Assembly (NCBI RefSeq): GCF_014132155.1
Contig: NZ_BLJQ01000001.1
Coordinates: 62,001-126,000 of the forward strand
Direction of reading: 5' to 3'
Source of the DNA: Gluconobacter sp. Gdi
Lineage (GTDB): Bacteria; Pseudomonadota; Alphaproteobacteria; Acetobacterales; Acetobacteraceae
DNA: 64,000 nt
Position 1 is the first letter of the stretch; every line of letters starts with the position of its first letter. The position numbers and the translations under genes were made by a program. The notes beneath the pieces were generated by a model. It was not told the DNA's origin. It was given only the letters and a program-made list of their open reading frames with translations, and did no database searches. This document shows positions 28,544-37,431 of this stretch, one piece after another.

Positions 28544-28568
28544 ACCGGCCTTCAAGGCCGGTTTTTTT
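28544..28568 (+). terminator. Intrinsic terminator after hpnH
   Basis: ACCGGCC, a TTCAA loop, and GGCCGGT followed by seven Ts form a canonical hairpin 34 bases past the hpnH stop. Confidence 0.93.
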
Positions 28569-28664
28569 GTATTCTGTCATACAGAACTATGAGTGTGGCA
28601 TGAATGTCATGGTGTCGAACGGCAGTCCTGACTATCATCAGGGTCTCATTACTCCGGCCGGACC

Positions 28665-29957
28665 ATGTTGACCCCGATCTTTGTTATTTGCCTGCTTATT
28701 CTTCTGAACGCTGTTTTTGCCATGGGAGAGCTGGCACTTATTTCAGCCAAGCGCCCTCGGCTGGAAGTCCTTGCAAAGCAGGGTTTCCGCGGCGCGCCCG
28801 CAGCACTCCGCCTTGCGGAAGACCCGCATGCGTTTCTTCCTACCGTTCAGATCGGCATGACGCTGGTTTCGATTCTGGAAGGTACGTTTGGTGGTAGCCA
28901 GATTGAAGCCAACATCCGGGACTGGATAGCAACCGTTCCCGCTCTGCACCCCTTTGCGGGTGAGCTCTCGATTGTTCTGGTCGTGGCGATCATAACTTTT
29001 GCGATGCTGGTATTTGGTGAACTGGTTCCCAAGCAGATTGCGTTGCAGCAGCCTGAGATCATCGCGTCTCGCCTGTCCTGGCTCCTGGTCGTCGTCGCCC
29101 GTGTGGCTCAGCCTGTCGTGTGGCTTCTGAGCGGCACGTCGTCGCTTGTACTGCGCCTGCTTCGTGTCGGACCTCTAACCCGTGCCGCTGTGACGGAGGA
29201 GGAACTCCGAGCTGTTCTCGCTGAAGGCGCGCGCGCGGGCGTTCTGGAAACGGACGAACAGGCCATGATCGAACGCCTGCTCCGGCTGGCTGACCGTCCC
29301 GTCCGAGCCATCATGACACCTCGTAATGAGCTGTTCTGGGTGGATCGTCACGCTGACCAGGAAACGCTCGTGCGTAAGCTCAGGCAGTCATCCTATGCGC
29401 GTATCGTAGTGTGTGAGGGGGACGTCGATCATCCGGTCGGTGTCATTCTTGCCAAAGACATCATGGACCGTCTGTTGCTGGGAATGCCGGTGTCCATTGA
29501 GGCAGCATTGCGCGAGCCCCCTGTCATTCCTGATAGTCTGAGCGCGCAGGACATGATTGAACGCCTGCGTGGTGTAAATATCGGCATAACTTTCGTTCTG
29601 GACGAATACGGCTCTTTCGAAGGCATCGTGACACCGTCTGACGTTTTCGAAGCCATTGTTGGTGAAGAAAAGACCGAAGCCAATTCCTTCGAACTTCAGG
29701 CTGCCGAAGGCGGGGATGAATATCTGTTTGATGGATTCATGCCTGCCGATGAGCTCCGCTCTCGCCTGGACCTGCCGGAGCTGCCAGGGGGAGGCAGTTA
29801 TCATACTCTGGGTGGGGTAATTCTGGCTTTGTTGCGGCGTGTTCCAGCTAGAGGCGATAAGGTCGCCTTTGAAGGCTGGCTGTTCGAAGTGCTGGAAATG
29901 GATCGCCGCCGCGTCTCGAAGGTTAAGGTTAGCAGGCAGGTTCTAGCTGAAGACTAA
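28665..29957 (+). CDS. Hemolysin-family / CNNM-type membrane protein (DUF21-CBS-CorC_HlyC)
   Basis: This 430-residue inner-membrane protein has an N-terminal DUF21 region of about four membrane segments (PIFVICLLILLNAVFAMGELALIS; LSIVLVVAIITFAMLVFGEL with VPKQIAL), two CBS domains at about 205-325 (IMTPRNELFWVD; VGVILAKDIMDRLL; ITFVLDEYGSFEGIVTPSDV) and a C-terminal CorC_HlyC domain at about 340-428. Members such as CorB/C and YtfL/YoaE are linked to Mg2+ or Co2+ transport; 'hemolysin' is a historical label. Start is ATG 28665. It is monocistronic, between the hpnH terminator and convergent flagellar genes. Confidence 0.93.
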   Translation: MLTPIFVICLLILLNAVFAMGELALISAKRPRLEVLAKQGFRGAPAALRLAEDPHAFLPTVQIGMTLVSILEGTFGGSQIEANIRDWIATVPALHPFAGELSIVLVVAIITFAMLVFGELVPKQIALQQPEIIASRLSWLLVVVARVAQPVVWLLSGTSSLVLRLLRVGPLTRAAVTEEELRAVLAEGARAGVLETDEQAMIERLLRLADRPVRAIMTPRNELFWVDRHADQETLVRKLRQSSYARIVVCEGDVDHPVGVILAKDIMDRLLLGMPVSIEAALREPPVIPDSLSAQDMIERLRGVNIGITFVLDEYGSFEGIVTPSDVFEAIVGEEKTEANSFELQAAEGGDEYLFDGFMPADELRSRLDLPELPGGGSYHTLGGVILALLRRVPARGDKVAFEGWLFEVLEMDRRRVSKVKVSRQVLAED

Positions 29958-29969
29958 TTCTGCTTCTGG

Positions 29970-30377
29970 TCAGGCACGGCTAATGAACAGTGCCTGCCGT
30001 TGTCCTTCCTCCTGGGCATACGTCCCTGTATGCCCATAGCCCTGAACCATTTCTGACGGTGGAAAAGTTGTCAGGAGTTCTATGACGCGTTTCTGCGAAG
30101 AAATTGCGTGCTGGAGTAACTCGCCGTTTCGCTTTCCTAGCGCGATCATCTCTTCCAGAAGACTACGATGCTCTGGAGACAATGGTGTACCTGCAAAAGC
30201 ACACGCATCCTTTTCAGAGGCCGTTGCGATGGCTGTTTCCAGTTCTGCTGCTATGTCTTGTTTCTGTGGAATAAGCTTCAGGGCGTCAGAAAGTCGCGCT
30301 TCTGACAGGGCATCATTTTCAAGCGCCAGAATCGCAATAAGCTTTTTCATTGCTGAGATGATGGACGTGGTCATCAT
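29970..30377 (-). CDS. FlgN-like flagellar export chaperone (putative)
   Basis: This 135-residue, mostly helical protein (KKLIAILALENDALSEARL..., LIPQKQDIAAELETAI, LLEEMIALGKRNGELLQHAI) has the length and heptad character of FlgN/FliT-type chaperones for hook-associated proteins. Identity is weak in sequence; the call leans on context. Its ATG 30377 overlaps by four bases the stop of the rod-binding gene and it is the last gene of a flgI operon. It is convergent with the CorC-type gene, with only 12 bases between stops. Confidence 0.7.
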   Translation of the reverse strand: MMTTSIISAMKKLIAILALENDALSEARLSDALKLIPQKQDIAAELETAIATASEKDACAFAGTPLSPEHRSLLEEMIALGKRNGELLQHAISSQKRVIELLTTFPPSEMVQGYGHTGTYAQEEGQRQALFISRA

Positions 30378-30673
30378 TTTTTTTCCTGCATGGCCAGCAT
30401 CTGTCGATCAATGGCGTCTGTCATGCCCAGGCCGCCGTTGTTCTCCATCTGCTTCGCAATTTGCTCCACCAATATGGGACGGAATTGCTGCTCTCCCGCT
30501 CCTCCACTGAACATATTCTGACTATCCTCGCTGGACTGGAACATGGGTTGGAGCATCTGGTTGATGGTCATGGATTCAAAATCCCGCGCTGCTTTAAGGG
30601 TCTTTGCAGCATCCGGGGCATTGTCATGAAGGGCATAGCCCTGTGATAGTGGCTTTAGGTTTGAGGCAGTCAT
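30374..30673 (-). CDS. Flagellar rod-binding protein (FlgJ N-terminal-type / CheL)
   Basis: This 99-residue protein carries only the rod-binding part of FlgJ (AARDFESMTINQMLQPMF...GGAGEQQFRPILVEQIAKQMENNGG), the short form usual in Alphaproteobacteria, without the muramidase domain. It helps cap and assemble the flagellar rod in the periplasm. The start touches the flgI stop (shared base at 30673) and the stop overlaps the next gene, so the operon is flgI - rod-binding - FlgN-like. Confidence 0.86.
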   Translation of the reverse strand: MTASNLKPLSQGYALHDNAPDAAKTLKAARDFESMTINQMLQPMFQSSEDSQNMFSGGAGEQQFRPILVEQIAKQMENNGGLGMTDAIDRQMLAMQEKK

Positions 30674-31803
30674 CAGCGCATCTCCAGTTCTGCCTGCAGG
30701 GCTCCATCCGCTTTGATGGCTTGCAGAATGCTGATCATGTCACGCGGGCCAACCCCGAGTGCGTTCAGGCCGGACACCAGTTCTCTTAAGGTCGTTCCAC
30801 CTGGAAGAACGGCTAAATGGTTATTCTTGCCCGTATCAACTTTGACATTGGTACGAGGGACAACAGCGGTCTGACCGTTTGAAAACGGTCCAGGCTGAGA
30901 AACCTGTGGGGTTTCCGTGATCTGAACGGTCAGATTGCCCTGCGCAACCGCCACTGTGCTGATACGGACGTCAGCGCCCATGATGATTGTTCCGCTGGCT
31001 TCGTCCACGATAACCTTGGCGGGGTTGTCGGGCGTCACCAGCAGGTCTCCGATGCGAGACAGTGTGGGAACCGGGTCACGGGAACTGAGGTCCAGAACGA
31101 CTGTTCGAGGGTCTTCGACAACAGCGATGGGACCTATTGTGCGGTTGATAACGGCTGCCATTCGGCTTGCTGTCGTCAGATCAGGGTTCCGGAGGCTGAG
31201 ATGCAGGTTTTTGCGGTGACTGAGATCGAACGGAACCTCACGCTCCACAACCGCACCATTTGCGATATGGCCACTGGTTGGAACGTTGCGCGTCACGGAA
31301 GCAGCAGCACCGCGGGCACTGAATGCATTTGTCGCTAGGCTACCCTGCGCGACGGCGTAAACTTCGCCATCTGCTGCCATGAGAGGGGTAACGAGGAGTG
31401 TGCCCCCTGTCAGGGAGGAGGAATCTCCGGCTGCTGAAACCGTGACGTCGATTCTATTTCCACCATGGGCAAACGCCGGCAGGTCTGCCGTGACCATGAC
31501 GGCTGCGACGTCATGAGTCTGTAACTGTGTCTCCTGATCCCGAATGTTGACACCGAGCCGGTTGAGCATGGAAATCAGAGTCTCTCGGGTAAAAATGGAA
31601 TTTGTCAGCCGGTCCCCTGTGCCGTTGAGTCCCACCACGAGGCCATAGCCAATCAACTGGTTGGTTCTCACGCCTTCCATGTCCGTGATGTCCTTGATGC
31701 GGACGGTGGCAGCCAGCGTCAGAGACGGGATGGACAGGATAAAAGCGCAGAAAACAGCAGTTAGGCGCCGAAAAATTGGATGAGAGCTGAAGAGGACAGA
31801 CAT
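30673..31803 (-). CDS. flgI: Flagellar P-ring protein FlgI
   Basis: This 376-residue protein forms the periplasmic P ring around the flagellar rod in the peptidoglycan layer. The signal peptide is RLTAVFCAFILSIPSLTLA; the mature protein opens with VRIKDITDMEGVRTNQLIGYG and VVGLNGTGD, the family signature, followed by LLVTPLMAADGEVYAVAQG and the C-terminal LNALGVGPRDMISILQAIK. Length is standard. It is the first gene of a three-gene flagellar block; the other basal-body genes are not in the window. Confidence 0.96.
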   Translation of the reverse strand: MSVLFSSHPIFRRLTAVFCAFILSIPSLTLAATVRIKDITDMEGVRTNQLIGYGLVVGLNGTGDRLTNSIFTRETLISMLNRLGVNIRDQETQLQTHDVAAVMVTADLPAFAHGGNRIDVTVSAAGDSSSLTGGTLLVTPLMAADGEVYAVAQGSLATNAFSARGAAASVTRNVPTSGHIANGAVVEREVPFDLSHRKNLHLSLRNPDLTTASRMAAVINRTIGPIAVVEDPRTVVLDLSSRDPVPTLSRIGDLLVTPDNPAKVIVDEASGTIIMGADVRISTVAVAQGNLTVQITETPQVSQPGPFSNGQTAVVPRTNVKVDTGKNNHLAVLPGGTTLRELVSGLNALGVGPRDMISILQAIKADGALQAELEMR

Positions 31804-32028
31804 GAAAGTTCAGTGAAATCCTGACGGGTTAAACTGTAACAAAGACCCTTTGACACTCAGGATGACGCGGTATCGTAAAGAAACACCTAACACGGGCGCG
31901 GAATTCTGCGGTTGAAGGAGATATGGAATAAAGATCTACGGGGTTGGCGAAATGATCTGTGATGGCTATAAGCCGCGCGTTATCGCCCGCGGCTATCGAT
32001 CGGACGTTGGCGGATTAGCTGGGATTGG

Positions 32029-32448
32029 ATGCGCATGATTACGCTACCGCCGGATTATACCCCTTCCGACGAAGAAGAATTCATGAACCCCCTCCAGGTG
32101 GAGTACTTCAGGCAGAAGCTTCTGCGCTGGCGTGCGGACCTGCTGAAAGAGGCTGACGGCACACTTGCCAGTCTCTCAGAAGGCGGGATTCATGAATCTG
32201 ACATTACAGACCGTGCAAGCGTCGAAACGGATCGTGCTTTCGAGCTAAGAACCCGTGACCGTGCGCGTAAGCTTATTGCCAAGATCAATATGGCTCTGCT
32301 TCGGATCGAAGACGGAAGCTACGGTTTCTGTGAGGAAACCGGCGAGCCTATCGGTCTGAAGCGCTTGGAAGCACGCCCGATTGCTACACTTTCCATCGAC
32401 GCTCAGGAACGTCACGAGCGCATGGAAAAGGTACATCGCGACGATTAA
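32029..32448 (+). CDS. dksA: RNA polymerase-binding regulator DksA (single-cysteine alphaproteobacterial type)
   Basis: This 139-residue DksA/TraR protein binds the RNA polymerase secondary channel and, with ppGpp, mediates the stringent response. A coiled-coil (FRQKLLRWRADLLKEADGTL, ...TRDRARKLIAKINMALLRIEDGSYGFCEETGEPI) with the tip Asp-containing segment DITDRASVETDRA is present. The zinc-finger region keeps one cysteine (FCEETGEPIGLKRLEARPIATLS); the other three ligands are replaced, as in many alphaproteobacterial DksAs. Start may be ATG 32029, 32035 or 32083; the longest is given. A hairpin and tRNA-Thr follow. Confidence 0.92.
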   Translation: MRMITLPPDYTPSDEEEFMNPLQVEYFRQKLLRWRADLLKEADGTLASLSEGGIHESDITDRASVETDRAFELRTRDRARKLIAKINMALLRIEDGSYGFCEETGEPIGLKRLEARPIATLSIDAQERHERMEKVHRDD

Positions 32449-32459
32449 GGGGGTTGCAC

Positions 32460-32491
32460 TTGGCGCGCTGAAGAGATACGAAGCGCGCCAA
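32460..32491 (+). terminator. Hairpin between dksA and tRNA-Thr
   Basis: TTGGCGCGCT, a 12-base loop, and AGCGCGCCAA form a perfect ten-base-pair stem 12 bases past the dksA stop. There is no T-run, so it may be a 3'-end stabiliser or processing signal rather than a classic terminator. Confidence 0.5.
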
Positions 32492-32503
32492 GGCACCGGT
32501 ACT

Positions 32504-32578
<75 letters not shown>

Positions 32579-33015
32579 GTCTTTTCCCAGAAATTCGTTG
32601 AAGCTTTGCTTGGCCTTGGCTGCTACGGTAGGCCACATGCCACATCAAGGTTTAAGAGGCATTAACTGAGCGAGCCAGATAAGGCCGTCACTGCGTGCTT
32701 GAGTATGATGCCCATAAAGCATTTCAATCTCGCCGCACGCTCTTTCCTAAGAATTGCGCCATCATTTCGAACGGAACACCGCTTGTTCAGCGGTGTTCGT
32801 TGTCTACGCCGACTATATGGTGGGCTGGCGATATGAGAACAGGCCGCTGCGCTTCTGCGGCCATCCTTGTAGATTTTATCCAAAACACAGATACGCGCTT
32901 ACGGCCTATAAAGCCTTAGAAATACGTCAGCAAAGTTTGGACCCCAGAATCAGGCAGTCCGTCTTCCAGTCATTCTCTGGATAATTACTTAGAGATACCG
33001 GCGAGCTGTAGATTG
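32579..33015. other. Non-coding stretch after tRNA-Thr
   Basis: About 437 bases without a convincing gene. It contains one perfect hairpin (32774-32798) and no copy of the tRNA 3' end that would mark an integration site. Short open frames here have no family signature. It ends at the stop of the convergent phosphohexomutase gene. Confidence 0.5.
32774..32798. repeat. Perfect ten-base-pair inverted repeat downstream of tRNA-Thr
   Basis: GAACACCGCT, a five-base loop TGTTC, and AGCGGTGTTC. It is not followed by a T-run on either strand, and its role is unknown. Confidence 0.55.
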
Positions 33016-34485
33016 TTAGGCTAGCCATTTAGCAACATTCTGCAGGCTTTGAGTGAGTAATTCTTCAGCCCGTTCCTGAGTCTCAGCTTCCACATAGAGG
33101 CGTAATTCCGGAGCATTGCCTGACGGACGTAAATGAATAATGTCGCCCTGCTTGAACGTCATACGTATGCCGTCCGTCTCATCTACCTGCGTCACAGGAC
33201 CACACATGGTCACGAATCCCAGCATGTTGGTCACACCAGGAATATCGTCACGGAGTATCTGAAGCTGTGCTCTGCTGCGTTCCGTAGCGATCTCTTTCAA
33301 CCGGTCACTGACTGTAAAGCGGGGTGGAAGGGTGGGGAGAAGCCCTGCAAGACCGTCCTGACAGCCCTGTGCTGCAATGAGCGCACAAAGCATGGGAAGA
33401 ACCGCATCCCGCGTTGGGAGGGACCGAAGTATTTTTCCATCTTGAACAATATTACTGGCTAACAGGAAGCCGCCATTGGCCTCATAGCCCATGGAAGGTA
33501 CGAAGCCTTCTGCCGCTGCATCCATCATTGCGGAGACAACAAATGGCGAGCCAATTCGTGTCCGTCGGACAGAGGGGACAAATCTTGATGCTTCAAGCGC
33601 GGTGTTGCTGCTGATTGGAGTTGAGACTGCTGCAGCTCCCAGCTTCCGGGCAGCCAGAATACCCAGAACGTCTCCCCGGATCCAGCGGCCTTTCTGATCG
33701 GCCAGAAGAGGACGATCCGAGTCACCATCTGTGGTAAGGATGGCATCATACTGCCCCTCCTTAGCCCAGTCGTGCGCCAGATCCACGTCCTCCGGACGCA
33801 CGGCTTCCGTATCCACGGAAACGAATACATCAGAGCGTGCTAGTGGAACCGCTTTTCCGCCCAGAGCTTCGACAATGGTGACCAGAACGTCACGACCGAC
33901 CGCGGAGTGCTGGTAAATTCCCAGTGTCAGACCGGACAAGGAGGCGGCACCAAAGAAGTGACGATAGCGCTCTATGTAATCGGCAATAACGTCGGTGACG
34001 GCAGGAAGTGTGAAGTCTGTTCTCAGATGACCCTGTGCGTCAAACCAACCCTCAGGCAGAACAACGTCCTGTGTCCGCATGGCAGCTTCATCGTCTTTCA
34101 GGAATTCGCCATGGGCACGATTGAATTTGATCCCATTGCGGTCATCAGGAATGTGACTGCCGGTCACCATGAGAGACGGGATACCGCGAGAGAAGGCGTA
34201 GAGGCTTAGGGCAGGTGTCGGTACGAAACCACAGAAGACTGGCTCACCCTTCATCCAGGCAATTGCAGCGGCGCACGCCCTTAGAATGCTCGGTGTACTG
34301 GGGCGAAGGTCACCAGCAATAGCCACAGATGTTCCGGGAGAAAATTCCCCTAGTGTTTCAAGGTGCTTTAGGTACCCCACAGTGTAGGCAAAGCACACAG
34401 CATCTGTCATGGCCGTAACAAGGCCGCGGGCTCCGCTCGTTCCGAATGGGACGCCAGACTGCACCATCCACTCTGAAATCTTCAT
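33016..34485 (-). CDS. Phosphoglucomutase/phosphomannomutase-type phosphohexomutase
   Basis: This 489-residue alpha-D-phosphohexomutase interconverts 1- and 6-phosphosugars in the cytoplasm. Domain 1 has GTSGARGLV at about 15-23 and the phospho-Ser loop VTGSHIPDDRNGIKF (Ser110); domain 2 has the Mg2+ loop TTDGDSDRP (Asp253, 255, 257); domain 3 has the sugar-binding YEANGGFLLAS; domain 4 has LRPSGNAPELRLYVEA, the phosphate-binding loop. All catalytic elements are intact. Substrate (glucose- versus mannose-phosphate) is not decided by sequence. It stands alone, and is the last ordinary gene before the accessory metabolic region. Confidence 0.92.
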   Translation of the reverse strand: MKISEWMVQSGVPFGTSGARGLVTAMTDAVCFAYTVGYLKHLETLGEFSPGTSVAIAGDLRPSTPSILRACAAAIAWMKGEPVFCGFVPTPALSLYAFSRGIPSLMVTGSHIPDDRNGIKFNRAHGEFLKDDEAAMRTQDVVLPEGWFDAQGHLRTDFTLPAVTDVIADYIERYRHFFGAASLSGLTLGIYQHSAVGRDVLVTIVEALGGKAVPLARSDVFVSVDTEAVRPEDVDLAHDWAKEGQYDAILTTDGDSDRPLLADQKGRWIRGDVLGILAARKLGAAAVSTPISSNTALEASRFVPSVRRTRIGSPFVVSAMMDAAAEGFVPSMGYEANGGFLLASNIVQDGKILRSLPTRDAVLPMLCALIAAQGCQDGLAGLLPTLPPRFTVSDRLKEIATERSRAQLQILRDDIPGVTNMLGFVTMCGPVTQVDETDGIRMTFKQGDIIHLRPSGNAPELRLYVEAETQERAEELLTQSLQNVAKWLA

Positions 34486-34803
34486 ATCTCAATTCTATCC
34501 CGTCTGAGTGGTAGCTATTTAATAATTAGTATCAGAGATTTACTCGTAGGTTTTTCTGATAGCGCCTGGCTCGTTTGAAAGCCATTTCGCGGACTGTAGG
34601 TTTTAAGGCATTTCAACCAAATCTGGGCAAAATTCTAGCGTATTTGGAAGGAAGCAAAAACAGGCGTCTGTCGTTTGATACCCTCACGCGTGGAGCATGC
34701 CTTGGTCGACCAGCGCTCCTGGAAGGGACTGTGCATCCTCACCGTCGGGATCGAGCTGGCTATTATGAGATCGTCCTGCGTTTTCTTTAAATTCGTGCCG
34801 TGC
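34486..34803. other. Unassigned 318-base gap between phosphohexomutase and TetR genes
   Basis: It lies upstream of the phosphohexomutase gene (minus strand) and downstream of the TetR gene. The AT-rich segment 34500-34560 is a plausible promoter for the phosphohexomutase. Short frames on both strands (for example 34575-34790) show no family motif or good ribosome site. It could be a decayed gene remnant. Confidence 0.45.
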
Positions 34804-35457
34804 TCAAAGAGAAACAATTCTCAAAATCGTCTCGATGTTAAAGCGAATGCGCTCTGCCTGAGCGGCCTCAGACATCAGTTCCCGTTCGAAGATGATTGAG
34901 CCTGTGTACTGGTTTGTGAAGTAGTAGTAGCTGACTGCTGCAATGGTGATATTGAGCTGGACGGGATCAACGCCCTCTCGAAAGAGGCCTTGTGCCAACC
35001 CACGCTTCAAAATCGTGTCGACAAGGCCGACGAAGCGTCGACTGACAATTTTGACGGCATCGGAAGACTTCAGATGCCGGGCCTGAGCCAGATTCTCGCT
35101 ATTCACCAGTGAAATGAATTCAGGATTCTGAATGTAGTAGTTCCAGGTAAAACGGACGAGTCGTTCCAGAGCTTCTCTTGGGTCCAGACTATCCAGGTCC
35201 AGCTTCTTCTCGGATTCCCGAATATCAAAATACGCGTTTTCCAGAACAGTTTGGAAGAGCTTCTCTTTGCTTTCAAAATAGTGATAAATCATGCGCTTAT
35301 TGGCATTGGCTTCTAGCGCGATTGTATCGACACGGGCTCCTTCAAGGCCATTTTTCGCAAATTCTTTCTTTGCTGCCTCGAGAATCCGGCTCTTCGTAGC
35401 CTCGGCGTCGCGGATGCGAGGGCGGGACGACTGTGTGTCTTGGGACTGTGCACTCAA
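34804..35457 (-). CDS. TetR/AcrR-family transcriptional regulator
   Basis: This 217-residue one-component repressor has its helix-turn-helix at about 17-65: KSRILEAAKKEFAKNGLEGARVDTIALEANANKRMIYHYFESKEKLF. The ligand-binding C-terminal helices follow (TWNYYIQNPEFISLVNSENL, VSYYYFTNQYTGSIIFERE), resembling RutR-like/C-terminal TetR_C-type members. The start appears to be TTG 35457 with only a weak ribosome site, suggesting low expression. It is divergent from the aldehyde dehydrogenase gene across 477 bases, so it probably controls this catabolic block. Ligand is unknown; a sugar acid or an acyl-CoA would fit the neighbours. Confidence 0.9.
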   Translation of the reverse strand: MSAQSQDTQSSRPRIRDAEATKSRILEAAKKEFAKNGLEGARVDTIALEANANKRMIYHYFESKEKLFQTVLENAYFDIRESEKKLDLDSLDPREALERLVRFTWNYYIQNPEFISLVNSENLAQARHLKSSDAVKIVSRRFVGLVDTILKRGLAQGLFREGVDPVQLNITIAAVSYYYFTNQYTGSIIFERELMSEAAQAERIRFNIETILRIVSL

Positions 35458-35934
35458 CGGGAAATCTCGCTTTTTGCTAGAGCCGGGCCTGAAGCTCCCG
35501 CTTTATGGCCGGAAACGCGCAGACGTCAAAACATCACATAAAAAATAACATATAAAAGAGATTTATCTATCACTATAACGTGATTTATGGGATTTTTCAT
35601 TATGCGCTACCAAAGTAACCAGATGGTGCGAAGGGCGATTTGATCTCTCCATGGTGGAGGGGTGAAATCAGGAAGCGGGAGTGAGGAAAACATTTCGAAC
35701 AGTAGTTTTTTCGGAAACATTTTCGGAGAAATAGTCTTCTTGTGGAGGGTCCTGTCCACAGCGCACATTTTGAAAATGAGGTAAAACTCCCTCCAGCGCA
35801 CCGCCAGCCGTAGGCGGTTCAACAGTATCTTTACCGTTAAATAATCCTGGTGCGCTGACCGTCTGCTCACGGGACAATCTGAAACGACGATGCGTCATTG
35901 AGCGCTCGTCAAAAAAGACAGGGAGAAGCCGTCA
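35458..35934. promoter_or_regulatory. Long divergent regulatory region between TetR and aldehyde dehydrogenase genes
   Basis: 477 bases with no supported gene. An AT-rich core at 35530-35600 contains ATCAC-N6-GTGAT at 35569-35584. The part from 35690 to 35870 is also AT-rich and may carry a long leader of the dehydrogenase operon. A ribosome site (GGGAGAAG) precedes ATG 35935. Confidence 0.55.
35569..35584. promoter_or_regulatory. Candidate operator ATCAC-N6-GTGAT
   Basis: A five-base-pair inverted repeat with a six-base spacer (TATAAC) in the most AT-rich part of the TetR/dehydrogenase intergenic region, about 112 bases from the TetR start. It could be a site for autoregulation; short arms make it tentative. 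Confidence 0.35.
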
Positions 35935-37431
35935 ATGAACAAGATGGCACAGAAACTGGCTCCATCCGGAGTGGCTCGTGACTTTGGGTTTTTCATCGAT
36001 GGTGAGTGGCGCCACGGACGTGAGATGTTCGAGCGCAAGTCTCCCAGTCATGATGTTATTGTCACGCGAATTGCACGTTGCACGGAAGACGATCTGAATG
36101 ATGCGGTAGCCGCCGCGCGTCGTGCGTTTGAGAACGGCACATGGGTTGGTCTGGCAAGCTCAGAGCGCAGTGCGATCCTGCTGAAAACGGCTGAGCTTCT
36201 GAAGCAGCGTCGCGATGACATCGCCTTTTGGGAAGTGTTGGAAAACGGCAAGCCGATCTCACAGGCCAAGGCCGAGATCGACAACTGTATTTCCTGTTTC
36301 GAGATGGCTGCCGGTGCCGCGCGCCTTCTGCACGGCGACAGCTTCAACAATCTGGGCGAAAGCCTGTTCGGAATGGTTCTGCGCGAGCCGGTGGGTGTCG
36401 TTGGCCTCATCACGCCTTGGAACTTCCCGTTCATGATCCTGTGTGAGCGAGTGCCGTTCATTCTGGCATCAGGCTGCACGGTCGTCGTGAAGCCAGCGGA
36501 AGTCACCAGCGCCACAACGTTGATGCTTGCCGATATTCTAACGGAAGCCGGCCTGCCAAAGGGCGTCTATAACGTCGTGACGGGCACCGGAAAGAGTGTT
36601 GGTCAGGCTCTGACGCAGCACCCGGATGTAGATATGCTGTCCTTCACTGGTTCCACGGGTGTTGGCCGATCCTGTATCCATGCATCCGCAGACAGCAACC
36701 TCAAGAAGCTTGGTCTGGAGCTTGGTGGCAAGAACCCGATTGTCGTCTTTGCGGACAGCGATCTGGAAGATGCGGCCGATGCGGTGGCCTTTGGGATCAG
36801 CTTCAACACCGGGCAATGCTGCGTATCGTCCAGCCGTTTGATCGTTGAAGAGTCTGTAGCCGACAAGTTCGAAAAGCTTGTTGTCGCTAAGATGGAAAAG
36901 ATCCGCGTGGGCGACCCGTTTGACCCGGAAACGCAGATTGGCGCCATTACAACGGATGCGCAGAACAAGACCATTCTCGACTATATCGAGAAGGGTAAGG
37001 CCGAAGGCGCGCGCGTTCTGTGTGGCGGGAACAAGGTCGATCTGGGTCGTGGGCAGTACATTGCGCCAACGCTCTTCACAAATGTGAAGCCGGATATGTC
37101 CATTGCGACGGACGAGATCTTTGGTCCGGTGCTGTCCGTCTTCCGGTTTGGCACCTTGGAAGAAGCAATCTCGTTGGCCAATGACACGGTTTATGGTCTG
37201 GCCGCGTCTGTCTGGACGAAGGACATTAGTAAGGCCCTGAAGGTGACGCGTAAGGTTCAGGCCGGGCGCTTCTGGGTTAACACGATCATGGCTGGCGGCC
37301 CTGAAATGCCGCTGGGTGGTTTCAAGCAGTCTGGCTGGGGCCGTGAAGCGGGCATGTATGGGGTGGAAGAATACACCCAGATCAAATCCGTTCACGTAGA
37401 TCTCGGCAAACGGACGCACTGGATCGCATAA
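35935..37431 (+). CDS. NAD(P)-dependent aldehyde dehydrogenase, L-sorbosone dehydrogenase-like
   Basis: This 498-residue aldehyde dehydrogenase has TPWNFPFMILCERVPFILASG (cofactor-binding entry), the Rossmann motif FTGSTGVGRS, catalytic Glu in LELGGKNP and catalytic Cys296 in NTGQCCVSS, and EIFGPVLSVF. Its exact length, the following GMC dehydrogenase overlapping by one base, and the overall wording of conserved segments match the L-sorbosone dehydrogenase of Gluconobacter oxydans, which oxidises L-sorbosone to 2-keto-L-gulonate in the cytoplasm. No signal peptide. The aldehyde substrate here is inferred from this resemblance; a different sugar aldehyde is possible. Confidence 0.9.
   Translation: MNKMAQKLAPSGVARDFGFFIDGEWRHGREMFERKSPSHDVIVTRIARCTEDDLNDAVAAARRAFENGTWVGLASSERSAILLKTAELLKQRRDDIAFWEVLENGKPISQAKAEIDNCISCFEMAAGAARLLHGDSFNNLGESLFGMVLREPVGVVGLITPWNFPFMILCERVPFILASGCTVVVKPAEVTSATTLMLADILTEAGLPKGVYNVVTGTGKSVGQALTQHPDVDMLSFTGSTGVGRSCIHASADSNLKKLGLELGGKNPIVVFADSDLEDAADAVAFGISFNTGQCCVSSSRLIVEESVADKFEKLVVAKMEKIRVGDPFDPETQIGAITTDAQNKTILDYIEKGKAEGARVLCGGNKVDLGRGQYIAPTLFTNVKPDMSIATDEIFGPVLSVFRFGTLEEAISLANDTVYGLAASVWTKDISKALKVTRKVQAGRFWVNTIMAGGPEMPLGGFKQSGWGREAGMYGVEEYTQIKSVHVDLGKRTHWIA

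Noticed and set aside
34575-34790. Possible 71-codon gene in the gap before TetR
   Set aside because: No ribosome site, no family motif, and unusual composition; kept only as an unassigned gap.
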